Assembly: GCA_036768485.1 (NCBI GenBank) | Contig: JAVLUZ010000397.1 | Coordinates: 5,402-69,401, forward strand | DNA: 64,000 bases | DNA from: Mermis nigrescens | Lineage: Eukaryota > Nematoda > Enoplea > Mermithida > Mermithidae | Direction of reading: 5' to 3' | Shown: positions 49,105 through 59,264 of the stretch, piece after piece | Position numbering within the stretch: the first letter of the stretch is position 1 | Layout: every line of letters begins with the position of its first letter | Program-made: the position numbers and the translations under genes | The notes under the pieces: generated by a model | What the model was told of the DNA's origin: nothing | The model's database searches: none | Seen by the model: the letters and a program-made list of their open reading frames with translations, nothing else

Positions 49105-49362
49105 GTCGGAGAATCGGGAAAAGTCGGAGAATCGGGACGGACGGAGAATCGGGACGGTCGGAGAATCGAGACGGTCGGAGAATCGGGATGGTCGGAGAAT
49201 CGGGATGGTCGGAGAATCGGGACGGGCGGAGAATCGGGACGGTCGGAGAAACGAGATTTTCGCGAATCCTAAAATAACCTCTCTTAGCATTAGGCGGAGA
49301 ATCGGGACGGTCGGGGAATCGGGAAAGTCGGAGAATCGGGACGGTCGGAGAATCGGGACAGA
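49105..49362. repeat. 17-bp tandem array, right arm of the inverted pair
   Basis: CGGAGAATCGGGACGGT units, the complement of the left array, including the inverted spacer (CTCTCTTAGCATTAGG near 49280). The arms are about 250 bp and lie about 600 bp apart. Peptides such as SENRDGRRIGTVGE are by-products of the 17-bp unit. Confidence 0.88.
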
Positions 49363-49419
49363 GCGTTACACGTACCTAAGAAATTCGCTATGCACTGGTA
49401 TTCCTATATACTTACTGAA

Positions 49420-49560
49420 ATACCCGAACCAGATCGGGTATTGATTTTGATACCCAAACCCGAACCCGAATAAATTGAAGTGGACTACCCGAACCCGAAT
49501 CCGAATAAACTTGGATGAACTACCCGAACCCGAATACACCAAAATTCACTACCCGTTGCA
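49420..49560. repeat. Degenerate ACCCGAA repeats
   Basis: ACTACCCGAACCCGAATA-type units, the same motif as 42340-42475. Confidence 0.7.
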
Positions 49561-49744
49561 CCTTTCTGGCAGACCACTCGGGGTAATATCTCCCTCACCC
49601 CTGTGTGCATGTATGATCAGGGGCTTGATGAATTTGTTATTAGATTCAACTCCATTCGAAAATGCCAATAGCCTAGAATTAAAGCTCGTTGTGTTGCATA
49701 AATAACTGAAAATAGTAGAAATCATACATAAAGGGCTTTCAAGT

Positions 49745-49945
49745 TTGGGTGGGACTTCCTGCCGCTTTTCAGGGAAGGGTAAATGACCTCCAATTTGTGG
49801 CCAAACAGGCCAAAAAAACACGTAAAAACGGTCAACGATTTTTTTCCCCGAAAATCGGGTAGGAGGGATGGTCAAAAATTTTCGACTCTGGGGATTGGGG
49901 ACGGCCGACTTCGGGTGGGGGATCCCCATCCCCCTCTTACATATA
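49745..49945 (+). repeat. Repeat family F
   Basis: Shares GGTAAATGACCTCCAATTTG-like and GGGGATTGGGGACGG blocks with 57060-57238 (direct) and 60430-60605 (inverted). Ends in a C-rich run and TACATATATGG. No coding sequence. Confidence 0.65.
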
Positions 49946-50063
49946 TGGTAGCCATGACATGATATTTTTCTAATAAAAAAATAGGGTCTTCAGTATTCCG
50001 TCCTTTTTGTAGTCACGTACATATTTCGAGAACCATTAGAACTAATTACTTAGGTAGGTATAT

Positions 50064-50754
50064 ACGAGGGTTGAAAGTTCGTTTTAGCTGTCTAATAAGT
50101 TTTTCTGTATAAGAGATGTCAAGATATGGTTTTTTGCATATGGTGACGCAACTTCTGCTTTACATTACTAAAGTCATCATTTTTTTCCATCTTTTTCCGC
50201 CTTTTCTAGACAAATTTTTTAAAATACCTTTTTCCTTCTGTTAAGAAAAACAACTTTTATCTTGTCGCAGCTTAGGCACCGATTAGCATTTGTTCTCAAA
50301 ATTTCGGTAAAACAAAGACAGTTTGTTACTTTCATCGATGCACTACCAAAAACCCCATTGTGATTCATTTTCTCTTTTTAGTGATGAATTTTTCGTTAAA
50401 ACTCAATTTTTGCTGATTCTGACAAAAAATTTGCTCTATCACAAATGCACGTTTTATGAACAAAAAACATTCTAAAAAGTGCTTTACAACGTCGAATTCT
50501 CTCAGCTGAATCATTGGCCTCTTCCCTTGAAGAATGAGGTCATGGGACCTTCTGTTAAGGGCTATTTTCTCATTATTTTTAATCTGATAAAACAAAATTG
50601 TTGTACTGGAAAGCGGAAAAAAGATAAGAAGAAATGATGAGTTCAGAGATGTGAAGCAGAAGTTGCAGAATAATGAGCAAAAGACCGCGTGTTGATAACT
50701 GTGATAGGAAAAAGTTATCAGACGGCTAAAACGAACTTTTATAACAACCCTCGT
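50064..50754. mobile_element. Mariner/Tc1-like non-autonomous element, 691 bp
   Basis: Termini ACGAGGGTTG and CAACCCTCGT form inverted repeats that continue about 45 bp (AAAGTTCGTTTTAGC against GCTAAAACGAACTTTT). Flanked by TA. The minus-strand open frame 50365-50802 overlaps the right end and shows no transposase motif. Confidence 0.75.
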
Positions 50755-51226
50755 ATATACAAGAAAATATTGAAATTTCCGAACGTTTCTTGACGAGTTC
50801 AATACAATGCTGATGGAAAAAATTCACAAGTATTTTTTAATTGATTTTTAACTTCGATAAAACTGTCGTTTAAACTATCTGTATGACCTCAATACCCAGT
50901 CCAAGTTCGACTCATAAACATTTCAAATTTTTTGTCTTTTCATTTAATTTCGAGGCTTTTCGAAGAAAAATAGGAAATAAAAATTAATAAATCGTTGACG
51001 TATTTATTATTTGATGTGTTTAAGTCAACTTAATTTTACTAGCTCAAAAGTGTTAAAATCCTGTCTTGTGGATGAATCATTGATTTTTATAGAAGAAGTT
51101 TCGATTTTTATTTTTTGGCACTAATAATGCCGGATTATTATGTGATGTTCCCTTTTCTTCTTTGAGCTCTTAACAATAGATGCATATTGCTTAGTACACC
51201 TGGTTCGGAACGTCAGTCTATGATGG
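50755..51226. other. Intron 1, AT-rich
   Basis: Nothing recognised. Confidence 0.45.
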
Positions 51227-51234
51227 TCGGGAGG

Positions 51235-51991
51235 CACGGTTTTTTTGTACTCGGCAAAGATTTTTCCCGATGTACAAAGACTTTTCGGGACCGTCTTTGT
51301 ACATGTACAAAGATTTTTGGGAAGCCAAAAATTGCAAAAAAGGTCTAAAATTCGAAAAATTTTGGCGCTTCGCGCCGAAATGAGTAATTGTGTGTTATAC
51401 ATATCTTTATAATGGCAGAAATTGCATTTCAAAAGTAAAAATGTCAAATTTTTCGGCGCTTCGCGCCGTTTTAAGACGATTCTTAGTGATTTTTGCCCTT
51501 AGAGACCCAGAAATTAGCTAAAACACACTACGAAAAGTCGAAGAACTCTGTTTTACCACACTAAAATCGCTGCTGTACCATATTATAGTACCCAAAAATT
51601 TTGTGTATACAAAATGTACAAAGATTTTTAGGAAGACAAAAACTGTAAAAAGATGTAAAATTCCCACAATTTTCAGCGCTTCGCTCCGAACTGATAAATT
51701 ATTTGTCCTATATATCTTTAAAATGACCGAATTTGCATTTAGAATGGAAAAATGTCAACATTTTTCAGCGCTTCGCGCCGTTTTCAGATAATTTTTAGTA
51801 ATTTTTGGCGTCAGAAACCCAGAGATTAGCTAAAATACATTACCAAAGATCGAAAACCCTGTTTTACCACACTAAAATCGCTACTGTACTATATTATAGT
51901 ACACAAAAATTTGCATGTACAAAATGTACAAAGACTTTTGGGGACCATCTTTGTACATGTACAAACGGACCTTGTACAAAAAAAAACACTG
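51235..51991 (+). mobile_element. hAT-like hairpin family A, 757-bp two-unit copy
   Basis: Starts CACGGTTTTTTTGTACTC and ends AAAAAACACTG, flanked by perfect TCGGGAGG (51227-51234 and 51992-51999). Two consecutive units of about 340 bp, each with two GC hairpins (51361, 51453, 51677, 51767). Non-coding. Confidence 0.9.
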
Positions 51992-52604
51992 TCGGGAGGT
52001 CAACAGCTGGAAAAGAGATCAGGCTTCAAGCTTCATCGAATTAAAATAACTCGAAACGCGGTTTAAATGTGAAAAAACACAAGAATTATAAAGTTCTCGC
52101 CCGAAATTTGAACAATAACAGTCCTTAAAGCTTTTTTAAGCATTGGGTTACCTACCTTATAACAGCACGTCGTCATGGACATGTTTTAGCATAGCAATGC
52201 AAAACACGAAACAACATTCGATGAGCATGTAGTACCATACCAGACTGACGTATGTCAAATTTGGCAACGAGCAGAAAAATTTAGAAGTAGGTTGCATTTT
52301 TCACATTGCAGGTTATTCGAAATGATTCTAGGCATAGGTGCGCGAGGTCAAACTTTTAGATAGGGGTGAAAAACAAAAATTTAGATTTAGCTTAGTGCAT
52401 TGTGATAAACGATTTTACAACAAAAATGATGTTATCGCTTTAAATCCATCGTTTTCGAGCATTTGTGGCAAATATATAGCCTTTTTGAACTGAAAAACAT
52501 AGCTATATAGCCTTTTTTGGACTAAAAATAGCTATTTAGCTCTTTTGATGCCGGAAAAAGAGCAATAAATTTTTCTGAAACAACTCCAAAAAACAACTTC
52601 TTAG

Positions 52605-53099
52605 CAGTGTTTTTTTTGCACAATGTACGTTTGTACATGTACAAAGATGGTCCTCAAAAGTCTTTTACAAAGATGGTCCCTAAATATATATAATGTCATG
52701 TACATGTACAAAGATGGTTCTTGTGCAGCGTACAAGATGGTCCCCAAAGTCAAATTTTTAGGTACTATAATATGGTACAGTATCGATTTTAGTGTGGAAA
52801 AAACAGAGTTGTTTGACTTTTGGTAGTGTATTTAAGCTGATTTCTGGGTCTCTAAGGGCAAAAATCACTAAGAATCGTTTTAAAACGGCGCGAAGCGCCG
52901 TAAAATTTGATATTTTTCCTTTTGAAATGCAATTTCTGCCTATAAATATATGTAGAACACACAATTCGCCGAAAATTTTTGCGAATAGATCTTTTTTTCA
53001 ATTTTTGTCTTCCCAAAACCTTTGTTTATGAACAAAGACGGTCCCAAAAAAGTCTTTGTACATCGGGAAAAATCTTTGCCGAATACAAAAAAGACACTG
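52605..53099 (-). mobile_element. hAT-like hairpin family A, 495-bp one-unit copy
   Basis: Starts CAGTGTTTTTTTTGC and ends AAGACACTG. Flanks CTTCTTAG (52597-52604) and CTTCTCAG (53100-53107) agree at 7 of 8. It has one unit, an exact GGCGCGAAGCGCC at 52886 and extra TACAAAGATGGT repeats. Opposite in orientation to the copy 600 bp upstream. Confidence 0.87.
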
Positions 53100-53419
53100 C
53101 TTCTCAGCATTTCTGAACTCCCACGATATGTTTTATAGTCCGAAAAAGACTATACAAATAGTTTTCTGAGCCAAAAAAGGCTTTATTGCAAGATTTTTTT
53201 TGCCAAAATGGCTACATAGCTATAATTTTTCAAAGATTAGGGGTATACATACCCTTCTCTCACCCCATGCCCATGTATGATTTTAGATTATTTCATCTAG
53301 AACAGACGACTTTCTGTAGGGAATAACTTTCTTTATATCGACCAGCCTTTAAATACATTTTCATCAATCACACGAAGATATTCGTATCTGGCGTATCATT
53401 CTGTGTTTTCTACTGACAG

Positions 53420-53657
53420 GCTAGTTCTCAGGACAGTGGCAAGGGTGCATCGGTAGCTCCAACCTCCAGTTTCAGTCCTTTTGTGGAAAACGTTGATCCG
53501 CCGCTGGTCTACGAATTCGAAATACCGCAAAGCATAGTTGGCTTGATAATAGGTCGCCAGGGCACTACGATCAAACAATTCACGGAAGCTAGCGGAACTC
53601 AGATGATTATTCGGCGGCATTTTGCAAACGATAATAGCAAGATTTGTACTGTGGAAG
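53420..53657 (+). CDS. AKAP1: AKAP1-like protein, exon 2 (KH domain)
   Basis: Begins after an acceptor TACTGACAG in phase 0, matching exon 1. After a Ser/Pro-rich linker, PLVYEFEIPQSIVGLIIGRQ begins a KH domain. The GRQG loop (the G-x-x-G signature), followed by TTIKQFTE, is the RNA-binding element, and IICTVEG-type strand sequence closes the exon. KH domains bind single-stranded RNA, and in AKAP1 the domain recruits mRNAs to mitochondria. The donor is GAAG|GTACGC at 53658, phase 1. An overlapping minus-strand open frame (53396-53782) is a shadow. Confidence 0.9.
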
Positions 53658-53689
53658 GTACGCGCGGCTGAAAATATGCATGCATTGCA

Positions 53690-54066
53690 TACCGTACATA
53701 ATCTGGAGGGGTGTTTCTTCCCGCTACAAATTTTTTCATCCCCCAGAACTTGCGATTTTCTGAGAAATTCCAAAAAGTTCATAGAAAAGGTGGGTTTAAG
53801 CGTATTTTAGCCATCTGTTTGCTCAAAAGTAACAAATTTTCGTCGCTTCGCGCCATATACTCAATTTTTGACTATTTGCTTCACTTAATTCGAATTTTTT
53901 TAATTTCTTAAAAATTTTTTTCAATGTTTTTTAGGATCTTGCAAGATAAATATTCGTCAGAAACGCCAAAAAAGATGTTCATAACGCCACCCGCCATGTT
54001 TGAGCCACGGAAGGCACTTTAAAATTTCACCCCCTCCCCCAGAATCCCCATGCTGTGCATTTCTGA
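53690..54066 (-). repeat. Repeat family E filling most of intron 2
   Basis: The inverse orientation of 36744-37127. It ends CCCCAGAATCCCCATGCTGT. It contains a GC hairpin (CTTCGCGCC, about 53848) and the inverted GTCAGAAACGCCA block. Intron 2 is only 602 bp, so this repeat makes up most of it. Confidence 0.6.
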
Positions 54067-54259
54067 TGTGTACTCGTTCGTTTCTGATTGTTTGAGATAT
54101 GTTTCGGAATGCGGCGGATGAATATTCATTTTTTAAACATCATACTTTAGGACCTTTATTTTTCGTACGGACAAAAAATTATTGAAATATAAAGAGATGC
54201 TACTTTGGACGCATTTTTACCCATATCTTTGTCTAAACAAAACAACGCTTTCTTTTCAG

Positions 54260-54402
54260 GCCGGCGTGATCAGATTAATACATGTCTACGACTAATTCGT
54301 CGAAAATTTCCTCCGTCACGTTTTCCGGAATTGAAACTAACCCCTCTTTTGCCGATGCCTTTGGTTTATCCAGTCGCGCCTATCTTCGACTCTATTGTTA
54401 GA
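54260..54402 (+). CDS. AKAP1: AKAP1-like protein, exon 3 (end of KH domain, linker)
   Basis: Starts after CTTTTCAG and completes the Gly codon split by intron 2. RRDQINTCLRLIRRKFP is the C-terminal KH helix. A Pro/Leu-rich linker (LTPLLPMPLVYP) follows. The exon ends at a GTAAAT donor (54403) in phase 0, matching exon 4. The open frame running on to 54474 is intron read-through. Confidence 0.85.
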
Positions 54403-54479
54403 GTAAATTGCTCATCTACAAAGCATAATTATTGGCTTAGCTACGCTATCACTTATCATATTGAATATTCTTAAAGTCT

Positions 54480-56050
54480 GGCCCTCAAAATTTTCATTGA
54501 AAACTTTTTTGGTTTTCTTTTTAATTTCTCATACGATATTTACTCCGTCGCACGTACTTAATTGTACTGGCACTTTAATTCTGTATGGAGTGCGAGTTAG
54601 CATTAGCATAATTTATATATTTACATATATTTACTAAGTAACAAATATATTTACTATCATATATTTACTCTTAGCACCTATACGTATGTATGTATAATGC
54701 ACTGCACATATGGCTGAATAAAATTTCTGCTAAAATGCCAATGCGGTTACATAATGAAAATGCAACGTGGAGTAAATGCGTACACTAGCAAAGTGCTATT
54801 GTGTCACATAGAGTTCGCATTTTCTGCGTAAACCTTAATTTAAGTATGGAAATGAATGCAGAAAATATTTTGGCTCATACAAAAATAGATTGTGGGGTGT
54901 TCAAGTCACGCTCATATAGCTAATTAGAGCGTTATCTACCTGCTTCTGCTGAAAAATGCCTAAAAATACGTTAAAGATATTACACTTTCACCCCAAAAAG
55001 TGTTGCACAAAGTTGGCTTTGAAAATCACCACAGTTTTAATCTTTATAAATCCTATGCTCATATTTGAAGTCTTTGAAAATCTTCATATACTCTTTACCA
55101 CCTTTCTTATCTTCATAAAATCTTTAAAATCTGTATACATAAATATTTTTCAAAGATCCTCACATATCTTTATCTTTATGAAGTGTTTAAAATCCTTATC
55201 ATATATGCACATAGGGATGAGGGCCTGAGGGGGTATTACCTTCGCTGGGGTGTAACCGTACCCCCTGCTGAAGGTCCAACCAGATAGGTATGTACTATCC
55301 AGGTCCAGCGATTTTGAGCTGACAGAACTTTTTTCCATTACTTTTGAGAATAAAAGTAGTGACTTATATCAAAATTTTCCTTGCACTTCGTGCCGGAAGA
55401 ATACTTCCATGCGCCTTTTACCCAAAAAGCGCTCAAGTCGAGCAGTTTCTATATTTTTGATATAAAAGCGATATGTTGCAGTCAAAATGAAGTAAAAATG
55501 CGGTATTAGCACGAAAAGCGCTTTATAGACTATTTTGACCATTTTCGTACTTAAATTGGCGAAAAAATCCTGAACACTATATTTCCTCTTTTAGATTTCT
55601 GAGATTGAATCCCCCTGCTCACCCTAACCTCGTTTATTTATGATCTTCATCTTTATATAAAATCATTATAAAATTTTCAAAATCCTACGTTGTTAATGAA
55701 ACTCAGAATTATTGTCCCGTATAAAAGAACCATTAAAATCTAGTTGTTTTGTGCACATAAGTGGTTATCTACTTGAAACAACGCTCGGTATCCCACATTC
55801 TAAAATATATCCAAAATGATTGTTTATTCATGATAATGTATGATGAACTCAACTGGTTCTATGCTTCAAGGACTAGTCAGAAAATCGATAATTTTCTGAG
55901 AAAAAATCTCATTTCTAATACCTACCCGAAAAGTTTCTGAAAATCATATTTTATAGATTTGCTCTACGATATTGATTGTGTAAAGACTCATGTCGAATTG
56001 AGTGCTTAGACTTCGATCGTACATGTAACGGCTCGAAATTTTGAGCAGGG
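54480..56050. other. Intron 3, first part
   Basis: AT-rich with CTTCAT/TCTTTA-type low-complexity sequence around 55020-55200. A GGGGTATTACCTTCGCTGGG block at 55231 resembles 57000-57030 weakly. No gene seen. Confidence 0.4.
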
Positions 56051-56058
56051 GGCACAGC

Positions 56059-56808
56059 CAGTGATCGACCGGGCTCAAAAATACCGGGCATGGGCCCGGG
56101 CCCGGGCTTATATACTAACAACATGCCTTGCTTCCAATATAGTGTTATGCATAAGATGCATATTTAGACCAATTTAACATTTGTTATTTGTCAATGCAAG
56201 GCTTACTGCTGTGTCAAAAAGATATTTATATTCTAAGCTCTGTTATTATTCAATCCTTCTAAAAATAAATCAAGTAGTTAGCAAGGATTTTGGTAACATT
56301 ATTCAAGCAAGAACAACGTTTTAATACAATAGCGCGCAATTCCATTATTAAAACGCATGTGCAACTAAATACGGTTTGAAAAAGCACAAGGTTTCATGTA
56401 GATATTTAAAGGAAATTGAGCACTAAATTTATGCATTCAGACATAACAGCGACTATGATATGGTCGGATAGAAGATATGCTATTTGGATTTTAGAACTCA
56501 AACTATAGCGTACATTGACGTCAGTTGAAATTGTGTAGTGTATAGGATAGGACACGTATTGAAGCGTTGTATAGAAGATGCATGTACGTATGACAGTTGA
56601 TAAGTATATGATAATAAGCAGGTGGGCAGAAGTAAGGCAAATGGATTTAAATGGAATCACAGGCTATAGCAAACTCACAAGAAGTACGGACAACAGCTGA
56701 AATAGTAAACGTCTAAAATATTAACGATAATCATTTGAGGCCCGGTGGTTTTCACCCGGGCCCGGGCCTGCTATGACCGGCCAGGTCCGGATACCCGGTC
56801 AATCACTG
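56059..56808. mobile_element. hAT-like non-autonomous element, local family C, 750 bp
   Basis: Termini CAGTGATCGACCGGG and inverted CCCGGTCAATCACTG, with GGCCCGGGCCCGGGC-type blocks just inside both ends. Flanks GGCACAGC (56051-56058) and GCCACAGC (56809-56816) agree at 7 of 8. AT-rich interior without transposase. Confidence 0.88.
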
Positions 56809-57059
56809 GCCACAGCATAGATGCACAGGGTCAGGTTGGTCAGGGAGGGGTAAAATCGTGATTTCGGGGTCAGGGAGGGTAAAATTCAGGATTTTCAACA
56901 GTAAGTTGCGTTTTTGGCTACTGTCACATCGAAATCGCTGAAAAACACATTTTTTGACTCAAACTGCTCGACATTACCTAACTTTTGGACCCGTTTCAGC
57001 GTGGGAGGTAATACCCTCCTCTCAGCCCTCCCTATATGCATATTTTACCCCTAGTCATT

Positions 57060-57238
57060 TCGTGGGGGAGGAGGGTGAATGACCTCTGATCTTTGGCCAA
57101 AAACACCATAAAAACGAGAAACGGCCAAAGAATTCGATTTTTTTCAAAAAATGGGGAGGTTCAAAATTTTGTGGCTTTGGGGATTGGGGGACGACTAATT
57201 TTGGGTGGGGGTCCCCCTATCCCCCTGTTACATGCATG
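57060..57238 (+). repeat. Repeat family F
   Basis: Direct relative of 49745-49945 (GGTGAATGACCTCTGATC, GGGGATTGGGGGACG and a C-rich end). It lies 65 bp before the exon 4 acceptor. Confidence 0.65.
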
Positions 57239-57303
57239 ACTTCGATGCGCTTGTGGGCTTGCGTGCTTTTTCGTTTCTTTCTTAATTTAATTTCAAATTA
57301 TAG

Positions 57304-57484
57304 CTAAATTTGCCTATTGGCGTCAAATGCGAAGTTGTTGTTAGCAGTTTGGTGGAGCCGGATCATTTTTTTGTTCAACAGCCAACTCATCCTTCCTTCG
57401 CGTCTTTGGCCCGTTTGGATCAATATATGCTTGCAGTGTACAATCAGCCTGCTGGGATTCCCGGTCTTCCTAGACCTATTGGAG
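57304..57484 (+). CDS. AKAP1: AKAP1-like protein, exon 4 (N-terminal part of extended Tudor)
   Basis: Begins after ATTATAG in phase 0. VKCEVVVSSLVEPDHFFVQQ followed by a His-Pro and a LARLDQYM-like helix is the typical entry strand and helix of extended Tudor domains, as in AKAP1. It ends in a Pro-rich loop (GIPGLPRPIG). The donor is GGAG|GTTTTC (57485), weak at +3 to +6. Phase 1 matches exon 5. Confidence 0.87.
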
Positions 57485-57921
57485 GTTTTCTATTCGTTAC
57501 TTAACTTAAAATTTGATTTTTTCATTTCGATTGCATTTTGAACATTTAAAAACTATTTCAACAGTCTTGTATAAAAATGTTGAGGATCAGACTGTAATTT
57601 ACTAATTAGCTGACTATAATAAAAGTAAAATAGTGTAAGAAATTTCACCGTTAGCGAACAAATTCGAAAAATTCGGAATTCATAGAATTTATCGGTGTAA
57701 TCTGAATAGGTAATAATCATATAGTTTTTTGTTATTGTTTACAATAATCAAAACTCATCGGGCTTAATAATGTTAGCTTTGCTATTTCCATTACCGCCGC
57801 TAATTTTCTTTAGACTTAAGTATTTAACTTGATTTTAACACGAAATCGCGCATAATTTAAATTTGCATTTACAGTGTGCGCTGTGAAACTTGACGCACAA
57901 TCATCGTCAGATTAATGTTAG

Positions 57922-58216
57922 ATGGTTCGTCGCGAGCGCCGCTTTTTGTCTATTATTCTCTATCAATTTGTTCATTTTTATTACAGTATATTATCCGGTA
58001 TCGTGCCGCTAATGCGGCGACGCAGACGGAGCAACTTGGCTATTAATAGCGTGAACAAAAATCAAGCGCACGGAATTCACGTGCGCGTTTCCTTTTTGTT
58101 GATTTAATAGCTAAATGCGTCGCCGCATTAGCGGCATGATACAGGATAATATATATACTGTGATATAAAAACAAGTTGATAGAGAATAATGGACAAACCG
58201 CGGCGCTCGCGACGCA
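57922..58216. repeat. 295-bp near-complete inverted repeat (hairpin) in intron 4
   Basis: Arms of about 100 bp (57922-58025 and 58111-58216) pair with few mismatches. For example GTCGCGAGCGCCGC on the left meets GCGGCGCTCGCGAC on the right. The centre also folds (GCGCACG, GAATTC, then ACGTGCGC). Either a fold-back transposon or a source of double-stranded RNA. Confidence 0.85.
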
Positions 58217-58220
58217 TCAC

Positions 58221-58573
58221 CATAGGTGGGCGGCACCAAAGTTCTGGGGTACAAGATTTTTTCAAAGGTCAAAAAATGGCGACATGGCGGAAAAACACCA
58301 TTTTGAACGCTTCCCATCGAGCTTTATCCATTGGCATCAAAAAATTGCGAAAAAAACAAAAAAAATTTCAAAAATTGAATTCTGGGAAAGGTTATTTAGG
58401 GTTTCTGGGGGTCCGGGGTATATTGGTTTTTGGGGGGGGGTATATTGGTTTCTGGGGGTATTTTGGTTTCCGGGGTATTTTGGTTTCCGGGGGTATTTTA
58501 GTTTCTGGGTGGGGATATTTTAGTTTCTGGGGGTGCATACCCCCCAAATCCCCCATCCCCACGCCCAGGCATG
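58221..58573 (+). mobile_element. hAT-like family B, 353 bp, expanded internal repeats
   Basis: Perfect 8-bp duplication CGCATCAC (58213-58220 and 58574-58581). Starts CATAGGTGGGCGGCACC and ends CACGCCCAGGCATG. It contains about 6 copies of a TATTTTGGTTTCTGGGGG unit, where 61100-61297 has one. The open frames here come from that repeat. Confidence 0.87.
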
Positions 58574-58581
58574 CGCATCAC

Positions 58582-59264
58582 CTAACAATAAGACAATGAT
58601 GGTGCGTCAACTTTCATGGCAAAAGTTTTGATTTTAATCGCATATACTCGTACAGTTTCGATAACTTTTTTCATCTGGAATTTGCTTTTTTCGGTTGCAG
58701 TCACATGTATGAGGGGTTTTTACCTTCAAGATTTCATAGGATCTCAATCGAAATTCGAAGAACCAAATACATGGAATAAAATCTTTGAAATTCTTTCGTT
58801 TCTATGCGATTTGTTATGCCAATCGATAGAACTTGATGATAAATATCGAAAAACGGTGTTTTTACGCCCATACTGCAAATCATTTGACTCTTTTCACGAC
58901 CTTTAAAAATTTTTGAACACACAAGACCCTGTAGAATTCGGGTCCTGCCCATGTATGGTCGCAATCTGAGTGATGGAGAGTTACGAAAATAATCAAAAAT
59001 AATAAAAACCATATATAATAAAATGAGAAAAATAAGTAAACGTTTTAAAGTTCTTCCACTTTTTTGTTTTTGTATGACTGTTGAGGGTAGTTCTGTACAT
59101 ACATGGTCAGGATCGCGAGGGAATCGTGAAATCCAGAGATAGTAGTCAGGAGGAGTAAGGGTTTCTTCATCAACAATGGAGTTGTGATGATGTACATACC
59201 ATTTTAAAATCGTCTGAAAATGAATGAATAATAGGTATGGTCAATAATAGGTCAGCATGAGGCT
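58582..59264. other. Intron 4, middle part
   Basis: Partly open frames but no recognisable protein. TACATACATGGTCAGG-like ends (59098) suggest more repeat debris. Confidence 0.4.

Noticed and set aside
48244..49362. CRISPR-like array
   Set aside because: The repeats are contiguous 17-mers without unique spacers, in a eukaryotic intron.
48194..49444. Repetitive proteins (SENRDGRRIGTVGE-type) on both strands
   Set aside because: They are a by-product of a stop-free 17-bp tandem repeat; every frame gives a similar peptide.
50365..50802. 145-codon minus-strand open frame
   Set aside because: It overlaps the right end of a mariner-like element, is Phe/Leu/Ser-rich low complexity and has no transposase motif.
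53396..53782. 128-codon minus-strand open frame
   Set aside because: It lies opposite the KH exon, whose plus-strand reading has a clear domain and splice sites.
58189..58599. 136-codon open frame, Gly/Phe-rich
   Set aside because: It is produced by the internal repeats of a hAT-like element with perfect target duplications.
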